In this document: one piece after another, positions 1-9,343 of the stretch
How the letters are laid out: each line of letters begins with the position of its first letter
How positions within the stretch are numbered: the stretch's first letter is position 1
Notes under the pieces: generated by a model
Seen by the model: the letters and a program-made list of their open reading frames with translations, nothing else
The model's database searches: none
Told to the model about the DNA's origin: nothing
Assembly (NCBI RefSeq): GCF_005145045.1
Contig: NZ_CP039692.1
Span: 1,396,001 to 1,460,000 of the forward strand
Direction of reading: 5' to 3'
Length of the DNA: 64,000 bases
Source: Agrobacterium larrymoorei
GTDB taxonomy: Bacteria; Pseudomonadota; Alphaproteobacteria; Rhizobiales; Rhizobiaceae
Program-made: the position numbers and the translations under genes

Positions 1-1
1 C

Positions 2-256
2 CTTGAAGACTTCCTCCTAACCCTCGGCGCGCGCGGAATGTCGGAACTCCTCGTCGAGGGCGGCGCCGTGGCAGCGAGGGCTTTCCTCGATGCAGGTTTC
101 GTAGACCGCATTCTTCTGTTCGAAAGCCCGGTCATAATCGGCGAGCGTGGTATTGAAACGCCGCTGAAGCGCGCCGATATCCCACAGCAATATTCCTTTG
201 TCAGTGAGACGGCTTATGGTCAGGATCGCTGCTTCGATTATGAAAGGCCGCTTTGA
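2..256 (+). CDS. ribD: RibD C-terminal end (bifunctional riboflavin biosynthesis deaminase/reductase), partial
   Basis: Only the last 84 residues are present; the gene enters from the left edge in the frame starting at base 2. The motif SELLVEGG, followed by a segment ending in DRILLFESPVIIG, is typical of the end of the RibD reductase domain, which reduces the ribosylamino-pyrimidine to the ribitylamino form in riboflavin synthesis. The stop TGA at 254-256 overlaps the ATG of ribE by one base, so the two are probably translationally coupled. The downstream ribE and ribH support the call. The deaminase domain lies outside the window. Confidence 0.88.
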   Translation, partial: LEDFLLTLGARGMSELLVEGGAVAARAFLDAGFVDRILLFESPVIIGERGIETPLKRADIPQQYSFVSETAYGQDRCFDYERPL

Positions 257-867
257 TGTTTACCGGTATCGTCACGGATGTTGGAACCGTTTCGCAATTG
301 CAGCCGCTGCCTGAGGGCGTGCGCCTGCGCGTGGCCACGAATTACGATCCGAAGACCATCGATATGGGGGCTTCCATTTCCCATGGCGGCGTCTGCCTGA
401 CGGTGACGAAGCTGCCGGAAGATGGCAGCAACGAACGCTGGTACGAAGTCGAAGCCTGGGAAGAGGCGCTGCGCCTGACGACGATTTCCGACTGGCAGCA
501 GGGCACGAAGGTCAATCTGGAGCGCGCCCTCAAGATCGGCGACGAACTCGGCGGGCACATCGTCTCCGGCCATGTCGATGGCAAGGCAGAAATTCTGTCC
601 GTCGAATCTGAGGGCGAGGCCGTGCGTATCCGCCTGCGCGCGCCGGAACATCTGGCAAAATTCGTCGCACCGAAAGGCTCCATCGCACTGGACGGCACGT
701 CTCTGACCGTAAACGCAGTCGATGGCCAGGATTTCGACGTGCTGCTGATCCGTCACACACTCACTGTCACGACCTGGGGTGAGCGCAACCCGGGCGACTT
801 CGTCAATTTCGAAGTCGATACGATGGCCCGCTACGCCGCACGCCTTGCGGAATTTCCGTCGAAGTAG
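256..867 (+). CDS. ribE: Riboflavin synthase alpha chain
   Basis: The 203-residue protein begins MFTGIVTDVGTV, the typical start of the lumazine-binding fold. A second barrel starts near residue 98 with GHIVSGHVDG. The enzyme joins two 6,7-dimethyl-8-ribityllumazine molecules to give riboflavin and the pyrimidine precursor. Length fits the family (about 200-220 residues). I chose the ATG at 256, which overlaps the ribD stop, over an in-frame TTG at 253. It sits in a rib cluster with ribD upstream and ribH about 800 bases downstream; the symbol ribC is also used for this gene. Confidence 0.95.
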   Translation: MFTGIVTDVGTVSQLQPLPEGVRLRVATNYDPKTIDMGASISHGGVCLTVTKLPEDGSNERWYEVEAWEEALRLTTISDWQQGTKVNLERALKIGDELGGHIVSGHVDGKAEILSVESEGEAVRIRLRAPEHLAKFVAPKGSIALDGTSLTVNAVDGQDFDVLLIRHTLTVTTWGERNPGDFVNFEVDTMARYAARLAEFPSK

Positions 868-918
868 GATGGTGACGGAGAGCGGCGCCTGAACGCGCTG
901 CACTGCCTCGGAGTCAAC

Positions 919-1551
919 ATGCCATCTTATGAACTGCTTGCGGCTTTCTTCGTGACGACCGCTCTTTTCGCCTATATTCCCGGTCCAGCCATGCTTTATG
1001 CCGCGGCGCAGACCATGGCGCGGGGGCGGTTTGCCGGGGTGATGGCGGTTCTTGGGATTCATGTTGGTTGCTATGTTCATATTTTTGCAGCGGCGGCAGG
1101 GCTGTCGGTTCTGTTTCAGGCGGTGCCGTGGCTCTATCTTGCCGTGAAGCTTGGGGGCGCGTGCTATTTGATCTGGCTTGGCTTTTCGATGCTTCGCTCG
1201 AAGCTTGAAGATGGAACGGCGAGCGTCATGATCGAGCCGAAGTCGGCCAAACGGGCTTTTGTAGACAGTATCATCGTGGATGTGTTGAACCCTAAGACCG
1301 CGCTGTTCTTTCTGGCGTTTCTGCCGCAGTTCGTCGATCCCGCAGCGGCATTTCCGGTGTGGCTGCAATTCTTGATCCTCGGCGTGGCGGTGAATTTCAT
1401 TTTCTCCTCGGCGGATCTGGTGGGTGTTATCCTGGCAGGCGCGATGGTGGGGCGGCTGAAACGATCCTCATTCGCGCAGGCGATTGCGCGGCGTGCGGCG
1501 GGCACGGTTTTGATGGGGCTTGGCGTTCATCTGGCGCTGCAACGGAGCTGA
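919..1551 (+). CDS. LysE/RhtB-family amino-acid exporter
   Basis: This 210-residue, very hydrophobic protein has about six membrane segments. Its start (FVTTALFAYIPGPAMLYAAAQTMARG) contains the glycine/proline-rich GP-x-M element near residue 20 seen in LysE/RhtB exporters, and NPKTALFFLAFLPQFVD near residues 112-130 is the second family hallmark. Members export amino acids or similar small molecules from the cytoplasm; the substrate cannot be read from sequence. It sits between ribE and ribH in the same direction, 51 bases after ribE, so it may be co-transcribed with the rib genes without any known part in riboflavin synthesis. Confidence 0.85.
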   Translation: MPSYELLAAFFVTTALFAYIPGPAMLYAAAQTMARGRFAGVMAVLGIHVGCYVHIFAAAAGLSVLFQAVPWLYLAVKLGGACYLIWLGFSMLRSKLEDGTASVMIEPKSAKRAFVDSIIVDVLNPKTALFFLAFLPQFVDPAAAFPVWLQFLILGVAVNFIFSSADLVGVILAGAMVGRLKRSSFAQAIARRAAGTVLMGLGVHLALQRS

Positions 1552-1686
1552 TTGGCGGGCCGGATGACGCGACCAAACGCCGCCCACGCGGCAGCAATGC
1601 ATTAAAAATACTTGCCAAGCGCTGCAAGCCATGGTTTGACCGCGCCAAAAGCCGGTATGATCCGGCGTAAGCTTCAGGAAACTCCC

Positions 1687-2133
1687 ATGTCCAAGCCCCA
1701 TCTTCTCATCGTAGAAGCTCGTTTTTATGACGATATGGCCGATGCACTGCTCGATGGCGCAAAGTTTGCGCTTGAAGAGGCTGGCGCCACCTATGACATC
1801 ATCACCGTTCCCGGCGCGCTGGAAATTCCCGCAGCCATCGCCATGGCGCTGGATGGCGCAGATAATGGCGGTACGGAATATGATGGCTTCGTTGCACTCG
1901 GCATGGTCATTCGCGGTGAGACCTATCACTTCGATATCGTTGCGAACGAGTCCTCCCGCGCCATCATGGATCTCACCGTCAGCGAATCGCTTGCCATCGG
2001 CAACGGCATCCTGACCGTCGAAAATGACGAGCAGGCCTGGGCACGCGTTCGCCGGTCGGACAAGGACAAGGGCGGCTTTGCTGCCCGTGCAGCGCTGACC
2101 ATGATCGAACTCAAGAAGAAGCTGGGTGGTTGA
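1687..2133 (+). CDS. ribH: 6,7-dimethyl-8-ribityllumazine synthase
   Basis: A 148-residue lumazine synthase. Visible family elements are [20 protein letters not shown] at the N terminus, [11 protein letters not shown] in the phosphate/pyrimidine-binding region, and [18 protein letters not shown] holding the active-site His. It condenses the ribitylamino-pyrimidine with dihydroxybutanone phosphate. I placed the start at ATG 1687 rather than an upstream in-frame codon at 1612, because homology begins there and AGGAAA lies just before it. The gene is followed within 4 bases by nusB, a common alphaproteobacterial arrangement. Rhizobiales often have two ribH copies; which one this is cannot be told here. 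Confidence 0.93.
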   Translation: MSKPHLLIVEARFYDDMADALLDGAKFALEEAGATYDIITVPGALEIPAAIAMALDGADNGGTEYDGFVALGMVIRGETYHFDIVANESSRAIMDLTVSESLAIGNGILTVENDEQAWARVRRSDKDKGGFAARAALTMIELKKKLGG

Positions 2134-2137
2134 TAGC

Positions 2138-2635
2138 ATGACGAGTGTCGAAAACGGCGCAGAACCGCGTCAGCCTTCCATCAAGCCGGTAAACCAGCGC
2201 GGTGCAGCACGTCTTGCCGCCGTGCAGGCGCTGTATCAGATGGATGTCGGTGGCACGGGCGTTATGGAAGTGGTCGCCGAGTATGAAGCGCATCGTCTCG
2301 GCAAGGAAGTGGATGGCGAGACCTATCTGAAAGCCGATCCTTCCTGGTTTCGCTCCATCGTCTCCGGCGTCGTGCGAGATCAGACCAAGATCGACCCGCT
2401 GGTGCGCTCCGCCCTTCAGGAAGACTGGCCGCTTTCGCGCCTCGACACCACGGTTCGCGCCATTCTGCGCGCTGGCACCTTCGAAATTCTTGAGCGCAAG
2501 GATGTTCCGGTTGCCGTTATCGTAACCGAATATGTGGAAATCGCCCGCGCATTCTTCGAGAACGACGAGCCGAAGCTCGTCAATGCGGTTCTTGATCGCA
2601 TTGCCAAACAGGTGCGCGGCGAGGCCAAGCGCTGA
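2138..2635 (+). CDS. nusB: Transcription antitermination factor NusB
   Basis: The 165-residue product has the NusB fold markers: [16 protein letters not shown] at about residue 24, [16 protein letters not shown], and the helix with [32 protein letters not shown]. NusB binds boxA RNA with NusE (S10) and promotes processive transcription of rRNA operons. ATG 2138 follows the ribH stop by 4 bases; an in-frame GTG at 2126 would overlap ribH and is less likely. The ribH-nusB neighbourhood is conserved in many proteobacteria. Confidence 0.94.
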   Translation: MTSVENGAEPRQPSIKPVNQRGAARLAAVQALYQMDVGGTGVMEVVAEYEAHRLGKEVDGETYLKADPSWFRSIVSGVVRDQTKIDPLVRSALQEDWPLSRLDTTVRAILRAGTFEILERKDVPVAVIVTEYVEIARAFFENDEPKLVNAVLDRIAKQVRGEAKR

Positions 2636-2656
2636 TCAACATGGAATGAGGAAGAC

Positions 2657-3880
2657 ATGAGCGCGGTATCGGTTGCTGGTCTGGAAGGCCAACTTTCTGA
2701 GGCGAAGCGCAATGTCTTTCTCCTGACCATCGCTCAGGCAATCCTTGGATCTGCCGGGCCTCTGAGCTTTTCCGTCGGCGCTTTGGCGGGATATCAGCTT
2801 CTCGGTGCAGACAAGTCTCTGGCCACCGCTCCGCTCACCGGTTTCAACATCGGCGTTGCCTTCGGTGCCATTGCGGTCGCTCTGGCTGCAAAGTTTCTCG
2901 GGCGGAAGGCGGGTTTCATTCTCGGTGCGCTGCTATGCTCCACAGGCGGCGCACTTGCAGCAACCGCGCTGTTTCGAACGGATTTCTGGCTGTTTGCGCT
3001 GGGCCTGATGCTGATCGGGCTCGCGGGTGGCTTCACGCAGAAAATCCGTTTCGCCGCTGCCGATGCATCTCCATCCTTCTACAAGCCGAAGGCCATCTCC
3101 TGGATTCTGGCGGGCGGAGTGATCTCCGCAATCGTTGGGCCTCAGCTGGCCATTTTCGGCAAGGATATTCTTGCCCCGGTCACTTTCGCAGGTGCTTTCA
3201 TTGCGCTCGTGCCTCTTGGTTTGATTGCTGCTGGCGTCCTCACGCTCCTGAAATTGCCTGAGCCTAAGCAAGCGGCAACGACCGAGCCTGTACGGCCACT
3301 CCTAGAAATCGTCGCAACGCGTCGTTTCATGACCGGCATGGTATGCGGCATCGGCTCCTATGCGTTGATGACCTTCATGATGATCGGCGCGCCTCTTGCT
3401 ATGGTCGTAGGCTGCGGCTTTCCAAGCGAGCTTGCGACCCTTGGTATTCAATGGCACGTACTTGCCATGTTCGGCCCCAGCTTCTTTACCGGCATTCTCA
3501 TCACGCGATTCGGGGCGGAAAAGGTCGTGGCTGTGGGCCTCGTCATCCTCATGGCCTGCGCAATCGTGGCGCATGTGGGCGTGGAGCTCTGGAATTTCTG
3601 GCTGGCGCTCATTCTTTTAGGAGCCGGCTGGAATTTCGGCTTCATCGGGGCAACCTCCATCGTTTCCTCCAGCTACCGCCCGCATGAGGCGGACAAGGTG
3701 CAGGGCTTCCATGATATCGTGCTGTTCGGCACGGTCGCCCTTTCCTCCTTTTCGTCTGGCAAGGTCTTCACCACATGGGGCTGGTCTGTCATGAACCTCG
3801 TCATCTGGCCGGTCGCGGGTCTCTGCCTTCTGTTGGTGATGACGCTGATATTCAGCAAAGCGCAAAAACCAAAATCATAA
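2657..3880 (+). CDS. MFS transporter
   Basis: A 407-residue protein with about 12 hydrophobic segments and the layout of a major facilitator: two six-segment halves joined by a hydrophilic loop around residues 200-215 (LLKLPEPKQAATTEPVRP). The loop after segment 2 contains AAKFLGRKAGF, a degenerate form of the MFS GxLaDrxGrr motif. GAGG(A) Shine-Dalgarno bases precede ATG 2657. It begins 21 bases after nusB and may be read from the same transcript. Substrate and direction of transport cannot be inferred. Confidence 0.82.
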   Translation: MSAVSVAGLEGQLSEAKRNVFLLTIAQAILGSAGPLSFSVGALAGYQLLGADKSLATAPLTGFNIGVAFGAIAVALAAKFLGRKAGFILGALLCSTGGALAATALFRTDFWLFALGLMLIGLAGGFTQKIRFAAADASPSFYKPKAISWILAGGVISAIVGPQLAIFGKDILAPVTFAGAFIALVPLGLIAAGVLTLLKLPEPKQAATTEPVRPLLEIVATRRFMTGMVCGIGSYALMTFMMIGAPLAMVVGCGFPSELATLGIQWHVLAMFGPSFFTGILITRFGAEKVVAVGLVILMACAIVAHVGVELWNFWLALILLGAGWNFGFIGATSIVSSSYRPHEADKVQGFHDIVLFGTVALSSFSSGKVFTTWGWSVMNLVIWPVAGLCLLLVMTLIFSKAQKPKS

Positions 3881-4080
3881 AGATAAGCAACTGCTTGTTA
3901 ATCTTCGCACTTGACGCGACGCCTTCCGGCAACGCAATCTCCACCCGCATGCCGTTTCTTCCTTGGGAGGGGAACAAATGGCTCACCTTGGCGTAAGGCG
4001 CTTTGCGCCTCACGCCCCGCATGTGGTTTCGCCCGCCGGGGAGGGAGTTGAGGACCCGGCACAATGGGAGGTAAGTGCGA
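3881..4080 (+). promoter_or_regulatory. Structured hppA leader with hairpin and possible upstream ORF
   Basis: The 200 bases before hppA hold a near-perfect hairpin: arms 3990-4001 and 4005-4016, one A-C mismatch, TTT loop. A second, smaller pair of arms (GCCGGG and CCCGGC) lies near 4036-4061. A strong Shine-Dalgarno run (GGGAGGGG, 3965-3972) precedes ATG 3978, which opens a 63-codon frame running past the hppA start to 4169 in another frame. The hairpin lies inside this frame. The hppA Shine-Dalgarno is GGGAGG just before 4075. Whether the upstream frame is translated is unknown. Confidence 0.4.
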
Positions 4081-6219
4081 ATGACAGTCATTGCATTGGT
4101 AATTTTATGCGGTGCCCTTTCTATCGCTTATGCGATTTGGGCAACGAAAAGCGTTCTGGAGGCCGATGAGGGCACGGAGCGCATGCGTGAAATAGCAGGC
4201 TATATTCGTGAGGGCGCGCAGGCTTACCTCACCCGTCAATATCTCACCATCGCAATTGTCGGTGTAATCGTCACGATAGCGGCATGGATTCTTCTCTCAG
4301 CCGAAGCTGCTGTCGGTTTCGTCATTGGTGCCGTTTTGTCGGGCGCTGCCGGTTTTGTTGGTATGCACGTCTCGGTCCGGGCCAATCTTCGCACGGCGCA
4401 AGCCGCTTCTCACAGCCTTGCGGCAGGTCTCGATATCGCGTTCAAATCCGGCGCGATTACCGGCATGCTGGTTGCCGGTCTGGCACTGCTCGGTGTCTCC
4501 ATTTACTATTTCATTCTCACCTCGGTTCTCGGTCACCCGACCGGCTCTCGTGAGGTGATCGACGCGCTGGTGTCGCTTGGCTTCGGCGCATCGCTGATTT
4601 CGATCTTCGCCCGTCTCGGCGGCGGCATCTTCACCAAGGGTGCGGATGTCGGCGGCGATCTTGTGGGCAAGGTTGAGGCGGGCATTCCAGAGGATGACCC
4701 GCGTAACCCGGCCACCATCGCCGATAATGTCGGGGACAATGTGGGCGATTGCGCAGGCATGGCAGCGGATTTGTTCGAGACCTACGCCGTCTCGGTCGTC
4801 GCAACCATGGTGCTTGCCGCCATCTTCTTTGCCGGTGCGCCGGTGCTGGAAAGCGCGATGCTCTATCCGCTTGCCATTTGCGGCGTCTGCATTCTCACCT
4901 CCATTGCCGGAACGTTTTTCGTCAAGCTCGGCACCAACAACTCCATCATGGGCGCGCTTTACAAAGGCCTGATCGCCACGGGCATCTTCTCCGTTGCGGG
5001 CCTTGCGGTTGCGACATTCCTCACCATCGGTTGGGGATCGATAGGCACCGTGGCGGGCAAGGATATTACCGGCACGAACCTGTTTTTCTGCGGCCTTCTC
5101 GGCCTGCTGGTGACGGCGCTGATCGTGGTGATCACCGAATATTATACGGGAACGAACAAGCGTCCGGTCAACTCCATCGCCCAGGCCTCCGTCACTGGCC
5201 ACGGCACCAACGTCATTCAGGGTCTGGCCGTTTCTCTCGAATCGACAGCGCTGCCCGCCATCGTCATCGTCGGCGGTATCATTTCGACTTATCAGCTTGC
5301 GGGCCTCTTCGGCACCGGCATTGCCGTTACGGCGATGCTTGGGCTGGCGGGCATGATCGTGGCGCTCGATGCTTTTGGTCCGGTGACGGATAATGCCGGG
5401 GGCATCGCTGAAATGGCGGGCCTCGACCCTGATGTGCGCAAGGCAACGGATGCGCTGGACGCGGTGGGTAACACCACCAAGGCCGTGACCAAGGGGTATG
5501 CCATCGGCTCCGCCGGTCTGGGCGCGCTGGTATTGTTCGCAGCCTATTCGAACGACCTGTCTTATTTTGCCGCGAACGGGGAGACCTATCCTTATTTTCA
5601 GGGAATAGGTGAAATCTCCTTCAGCCTCTCCAACCCTTATGTGGTTGCGGGTCTGCTGTTCGGCGGTCTCATCCCATATCTCTTCGGCGGTATCGCCATG
5701 ACTGCGGTCGGCAAGGCGGCGGGCTCCATCGTTGAAGAGGTTCGCCGCCAGTTCCGCGAAAAGCCCGGCATCATGCAGGGCACGGAAAAGCCGGATTACG
5801 GCAGAGCCGTGGATTTGCTGACCAAGGCGGCCATCCGCGAAATGGTCATCCCCTCCCTGCTGCCGGTTCTGGCACCCATCGTCGTCTATTTCGGCGTGCT
5901 GCTGATCTCCGGCTCCAAGGCCTCGGCCTTTGCAGCCCTCGGTGCTTCACTGCTCGGCGTCATCATCAACGGTCTGTTCGTGGCCATCTCGATGACCTCC
6001 GGTGGCGGTGCATGGGATAATGCCAAGAAAAGCTTCGAAGATGGCTTCGTGGACAAGGACGGCGTTCGCCATGTGAAGGGTTCGGAAGCGCACAAGGCTT
6101 CGGTGACGGGCGATACGGTGGGTGATCCTTACAAGGACACGGCTGGCCCGGCGGTAAATCCGGCAATCAAGATCACCAACATCGTGGCGCTGCTGCTGCT
6201 GGCGATTTTGGCGGGGTAA
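4081..6219 (+). CDS. hppA: Membrane-bound proton-translocating pyrophosphatase, K+-independent type
   Basis: A 712-residue, roughly 16-segment membrane protein that couples hydrolysis of cytoplasmic pyrophosphate to proton pumping. The substrate site is clear: [15 protein letters not shown] near residue 185, followed by the acidic run [20 protein letters not shown]. The C-terminal [16 protein letters not shown] motif is intact. The segment [10 protein letters not shown] has Lys where K+-dependent enzymes have Ala, so established family rules place this in the K+-insensitive class despite the common name K(+)-stimulated. I prefer ATG 4081 to the in-frame GTG at 4075 because of spacing from GGGAGG. 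It is followed by its own terminator. Confidence 0.95.
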   Translation: MTVIALVILCGALSIAYAIWATKSVLEADEGTERMREIAGYIREGAQAYLTRQYLTIAIVGVIVTIAAWILLSAEAAVGFVIGAVLSGAAGFVGMHVSVRANLRTAQAASHSLAAGLDIAFKSGAITGMLVAGLALLGVSIYYFILTSVLGHPTGSREVIDALVSLGFGASLISIFARLGGGIFTKGADVGGDLVGKVEAGIPEDDPRNPATIADNVGDNVGDCAGMAADLFETYAVSVVATMVLAAIFFAGAPVLESAMLYPLAICGVCILTSIAGTFFVKLGTNNSIMGALYKGLIATGIFSVAGLAVATFLTIGWGSIGTVAGKDITGTNLFFCGLLGLLVTALIVVITEYYTGTNKRPVNSIAQASVTGHGTNVIQGLAVSLESTALPAIVIVGGIISTYQLAGLFGTGIAVTAMLGLAGMIVALDAFGPVTDNAGGIAEMAGLDPDVRKATDALDAVGNTTKAVTKGYAIGSAGLGALVLFAAYSNDLSYFAANGETYPYFQGIGEISFSLSNPYVVAGLLFGGLIPYLFGGIAMTAVGKAAGSIVEEVRRQFREKPGIMQGTEKPDYGRAVDLLTKAAIREMVIPSLLPVLAPIVVYFGVLLISGSKASAFAALGASLLGVIINGLFVAISMTSGGGAWDNAKKSFEDGFVDKDGVRHVKGSEAHKASVTGDTVGDPYKDTAGPAVNPAIKITNIVALLLLAILAG

Positions 6220-6260
6220 GGGTGGGGCGACGGCGTTTCAAACGTTGCCGTAAATCCATA

Positions 6261-6293
6261 AGCCCGCCGCGTCATTGCGCGGCGGGCTTTTTT
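6261..6293 (+). terminator. Rho-independent terminator after hppA
   Basis: A perfect 11-bp GC-rich stem (6261-6271 with 6278-6288, loop TCATTG) is followed by a run of T to 6293, 41 bases past the hppA stop. The structure also lies downstream of the converging ftsK-like gene, but the T run favours the plus strand. Confidence 0.9.
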
Positions 6294-6335
6294 AGGGGCT
6301 CACTGTATTTTTGAGTGACCGCGCCGATATCGCGA

Positions 6336-9038
6336 TCAGTCTCCCGCGCCCGGCACCTCAGGGGCATCGCGCTCACCCACAATGATGGAGCGCTTGCCGA
6401 CGTGGTTGGCAGGGCCGACGATGCCTTCCTGTTCCATGCGCTCTACGAGTGACGCAGCACGGTTATAGCCGATGGACAGGCGGCGTTGGATATAGGAGGT
6501 CGAGCACTTCTTGTCGCGCAGGACCACCTTGACGGCTTTTTCATAGAGATCGGCAGTATCGTCTTCTGCCATAGCGGTTTTGTCGAAGACGGCGCTGTCT
6601 TCTTCCTCGCCCTCTTCGGCCTCGTCCGCATCTTCCGTAACGGTACCGAGATATTCCGGGCGCCCCTGCGTCTTCAGATGCGCGACGACCTTCTCGACTT
6701 CTTCGTCGGACACGAAGGGACCGTGGACACGCGCGATGCGACCGCCGCCGATCATGTGCAGCATATCGCCCTGCCCGAGAAGATGCTCCGCACCCTGCTC
6801 ACCGAGAATGGTGCGGCTGTCGATCTTGGACGTTACCTGGAAGGAGATGCGCGTCGGGAAGTTCGCCTTGATCGTGCCGGTAATGACATCGACCGATGGG
6901 CGTTGCGTGGCCATGATGAGGTGGATACCTGCCGCACGCGCCATCTGCGCCAAGCGCTGGATCGCGCCTTCGATTTCCTTGCCCGCGACCATCATCAGAT
7001 CGGCCATTTCGTCCACGATGACGACGATGTAAGGCATCGCCGTGAGGTCCATTTCCTCCTGCTCGTAGACGGCCTCGCCGGTCGCGCGGTCAAAACCGGT
7101 CTGGACATTGCACATCACGGTCTCGCCCTTGGCGCGGGCCGAAGCTGCGCGGGCATTGTAACCGTCGATATTGCGAACGCCAAGACGCGACATCTTGCGA
7201 TAACGGTCTTCCATTTCGCGCACGGCCCATTTCAGCGCCATGACGGCCTTCTTCGGGTCGGTCACGACAGGTGTCAGCAGGTGCGGAATGCCGTCATAAA
7301 CGGAAAGCTCGAGCATCTTCGGATCGACCATGATCAGCCGGCACTCTTCCGGCTTCAAACGGTAGAGCAGCGACAGGATCATCGTATTGATGGCAACCGA
7401 TTTACCGGAGCCGGTCGTGCCTGCTACGAGCAGATGCGGCATCTTCGCCAGCTCCGCCACAACGGGCTCGCCGCCAATGGTTTTACCGAGGCACAGCGCC
7501 AGCTTCATCCGTGTTTCAGCATAATCTGGCGATTCGATCAGTTCACGGAAATAGACGGTTTCACGAACAGGGTTCGGAAGCTCGATACCGATGACATTGC
7601 GACCGGGAACGACGGCAACACGCGCCGAGAGCGCGGACATGGAGCGCGCTATATCATCCGAAAGGCCGATGACGCGGGAAGACTTCACGCCCGGTGCCGG
7701 TTCGAATTCATAGAGCGTGACGACGGGACCCGGACGCACATCAATGATCTCGCCCTTGATACCGAAGTCTTCCAGAACGCTTTCCAGCAAGCCGGCGCTC
7801 TGCTCCAGCGCTTCCGGCGTCATGGTCGTGGTTTGCAAAACCTGCGGCTGTTGCAGAAGGTCGATAGGCGGATATTCGTACTCGCCTTCACCGAAGACCG
7901 GCGCATCCAGAAACATGGGCTGATTGTTGCGGGCAACGGTGCGCATCTCGCGGCGCGGCGCGGAAACCTCGACAGGTGCCTGCTCGACCGCCTCTGCCAC
8001 CGGCGCCAGTTCCTGAACCGGCGCAGCCTCTGCAATCGGCGCTGCCTCAACTTCCGCAGGCTGGTAGCCACGCACGCCAACTTCCCGATACAGCGCAATG
8101 GCTGAACCGCCCAAGGCAGCGAAGGAGGGGCGCGGCGTTGCGATGTGGCGTTGCTGCTGCTGTTGTTGTTGCTGCTGAGGAGCAGCGATTTGAGGCGGAG
8201 GTGCCTGCCGTGTGATCGTTATCCGGCGTGCATCAGCCGCCGGAGCAGGCGAGGGGGGCTGAGCGGCGGCAAGACGCTGGGCTTTCAGGCGCGCCAGTTC
8301 GGCCAAGCGCATGGGTTGGGCGGCAGGCGCAATCTGTCCGTCGACATCGAGGCTCATGGCCTCCCAGAACATGTCGTCGGAAAGATAGGCGGCGAAAGCT
8401 GGTACATCGAGCTCAGGCTGCCTGACCTGTTCAGCCGGGAAGCAGGCGACATCGATCTGCTCGTTTTGTGGCGCCTCGGTCGCTGCTTCGACAACCACCT
8501 CTGCGGCACGCTCCGCCTGCTGCATCTGTTCCTGCTGCTGGCGTAGCGCCAGTTCGCGACGCAGGCGATAGCTCAGCGCGCGCGCACCTGTCGCACCGGG
8601 AGGCTGTGGAAGGATGGCAGGCTTTGCTATACGGCGCTCAACCGGCGCAGTCTGTTGTTTGACCTCAAGCCTGGCCTCGGCAGAAGCGGGTTCAGCCGCC
8701 TCCGTTTGCGCAGCCGTCACCTCTGGACCTGCTGTCGCAGCCTTGCTGGAAAAGATGCTTTGAGGCGTGCGGGAAAAGCGCACATTCGGCCCAAGCGTAA
8801 ACGCATTCTGCCAGCCGGGCATATCCACGCGTCCCTCGATCGCATTTGCGGCGATCTCGTCGGCATTGCGGCCAACGGCAGCGTGCTGCGCAGGGGTTAA
8901 CGCCTGGCTGTTTGGGGAAGACGTCTGGTTCGTTGGAACCATGGTTTCGGACGGTTCAACTTCTCCCCCCTCTATCGCATTGACGGAATTATTAAAATTG
9001 GAACGGGGAAAACGCATGACAGCCTGTACACTCATCAT
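6336..9038 (-). CDS. ftsK: FtsK/SpoIIIE-family DNA translocase without membrane domain
   Basis: A 900-residue protein. The C-terminal half is a complete FtsK motor: an alpha-like segment with [17 protein letters not shown], Walker A GTTGSGKS near residue 545, Walker [12 protein letters not shown] near 671, and the [12 protein letters not shown] element. It ends in a gamma winged helix ([29 protein letters not shown]), which in FtsK reads KOPS sites. The first 430 residues are a Pro/Gln/Ala-rich linker with nine consecutive Gln near residue 290. I see no hydrophobic segment, unlike the four-segment N terminus of classical FtsK. It should therefore be soluble or recruited by partners, and may be a second, non-septal paralogue. 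Start candidates are residues 1, 2 and 8. Confidence 0.88.
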   Translation of the reverse strand: MMSVQAVMRFPRSNFNNSVNAIEGGEVEPSETMVPTNQTSSPNSQALTPAQHAAVGRNADEIAANAIEGRVDMPGWQNAFTLGPNVRFSRTPQSIFSSKAATAGPEVTAAQTEAAEPASAEARLEVKQQTAPVERRIAKPAILPQPPGATGARALSYRLRRELALRQQQEQMQQAERAAEVVVEAATEAPQNEQIDVACFPAEQVRQPELDVPAFAAYLSDDMFWEAMSLDVDGQIAPAAQPMRLAELARLKAQRLAAAQPPSPAPAADARRITITRQAPPPQIAAPQQQQQQQQQRHIATPRPSFAALGGSAIALYREVGVRGYQPAEVEAAPIAEAAPVQELAPVAEAVEQAPVEVSAPRREMRTVARNNQPMFLDAPVFGEGEYEYPPIDLLQQPQVLQTTTMTPEALEQSAGLLESVLEDFGIKGEIIDVRPGPVVTLYEFEPAPGVKSSRVIGLSDDIARSMSALSARVAVVPGRNVIGIELPNPVRETVYFRELIESPDYAETRMKLALCLGKTIGGEPVVAELAKMPHLLVAGTTGSGKSVAINTMILSLLYRLKPEECRLIMVDPKMLELSVYDGIPHLLTPVVTDPKKAVMALKWAVREMEDRYRKMSRLGVRNIDGYNARAASARAKGETVMCNVQTGFDRATGEAVYEQEEMDLTAMPYIVVIVDEMADLMMVAGKEIEGAIQRLAQMARAAGIHLIMATQRPSVDVITGTIKANFPTRISFQVTSKIDSRTILGEQGAEHLLGQGDMLHMIGGGRIARVHGPFVSDEEVEKVVAHLKTQGRPEYLGTVTEDADEAEEGEEEDSAVFDKTAMAEDDTADLYEKAVKVVLRDKKCSTSYIQRRLSIGYNRAASLVERMEQEGIVGPANHVGKRSIIVGERDAPEVPGAGD

Positions 9039-9298
9039 AAACGGACAATTGGCACAGCAAATGAGATAAAAAATAAAGGTTAATCACATATTGCCAAGCG
9101 CGCTTTCAGAGCGAATTTTCCCAAGCTTCTTTTACCCTGTGTCCGGCCTGCCACGGAAATTCCAGCACTTTCGATCCCGCTTCAGCCTGCAATAGAAGCG
9201 CGAATGCCCCGGCAATCAAAGGTCCTCGGCGGCACAGCCATGAAATTCAACCCGTCGTCACAGCAGAGTGAACAGCTGAAAACTATCCTCTTTACAAC

Positions 9299-9308
9299 TA
9301 ACATGTTA
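9299..9308. promoter_or_regulatory. Palindrome upstream of the aldolase gene, possible GntR operator
   Basis: The 305-base gap 9039-9343 separates two divergent genes. Its one clear element is the 10-bp perfect palindrome TAACATGTTA, 36 bases before the Shine-Dalgarno GGAGG (9336-9340). The GntR regulator encoded in the same operon would need a palindromic site, and its position in the likely promoter region fits. A 37-codon frame at 9240-9353 overlaps the next gene and lacks a good ribosome site. Assigning this site to the regulator is inference. Confidence 0.35.
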
Positions 9309-9343
9309 ATGTCGTATCACGCTGTCGTCAGCTTTGGAGGAGC

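Noticed and set aside
238..1368. A 376-codon minus-strand frame over ribE and the LysE gene
   Set aside because: It crosses two clearly coding genes on the other strand and shows no family motif.
6486..8105. A 539-codon plus-strand frame inside the FtsK-like gene
   Set aside because: The product is His/Arg/Asp-rich and has no recognisable domain, while the minus strand encodes a complete FtsK motor. It is a high-GC shadow frame.
8145..8180. CAG/CAA run considered as a non-coding microsatellite
   Set aside because: It encodes nine Gln in frame in the FtsK-like linker and is mixed CAG/CAA, so slippage is not strongly suggested. It is described with that gene.
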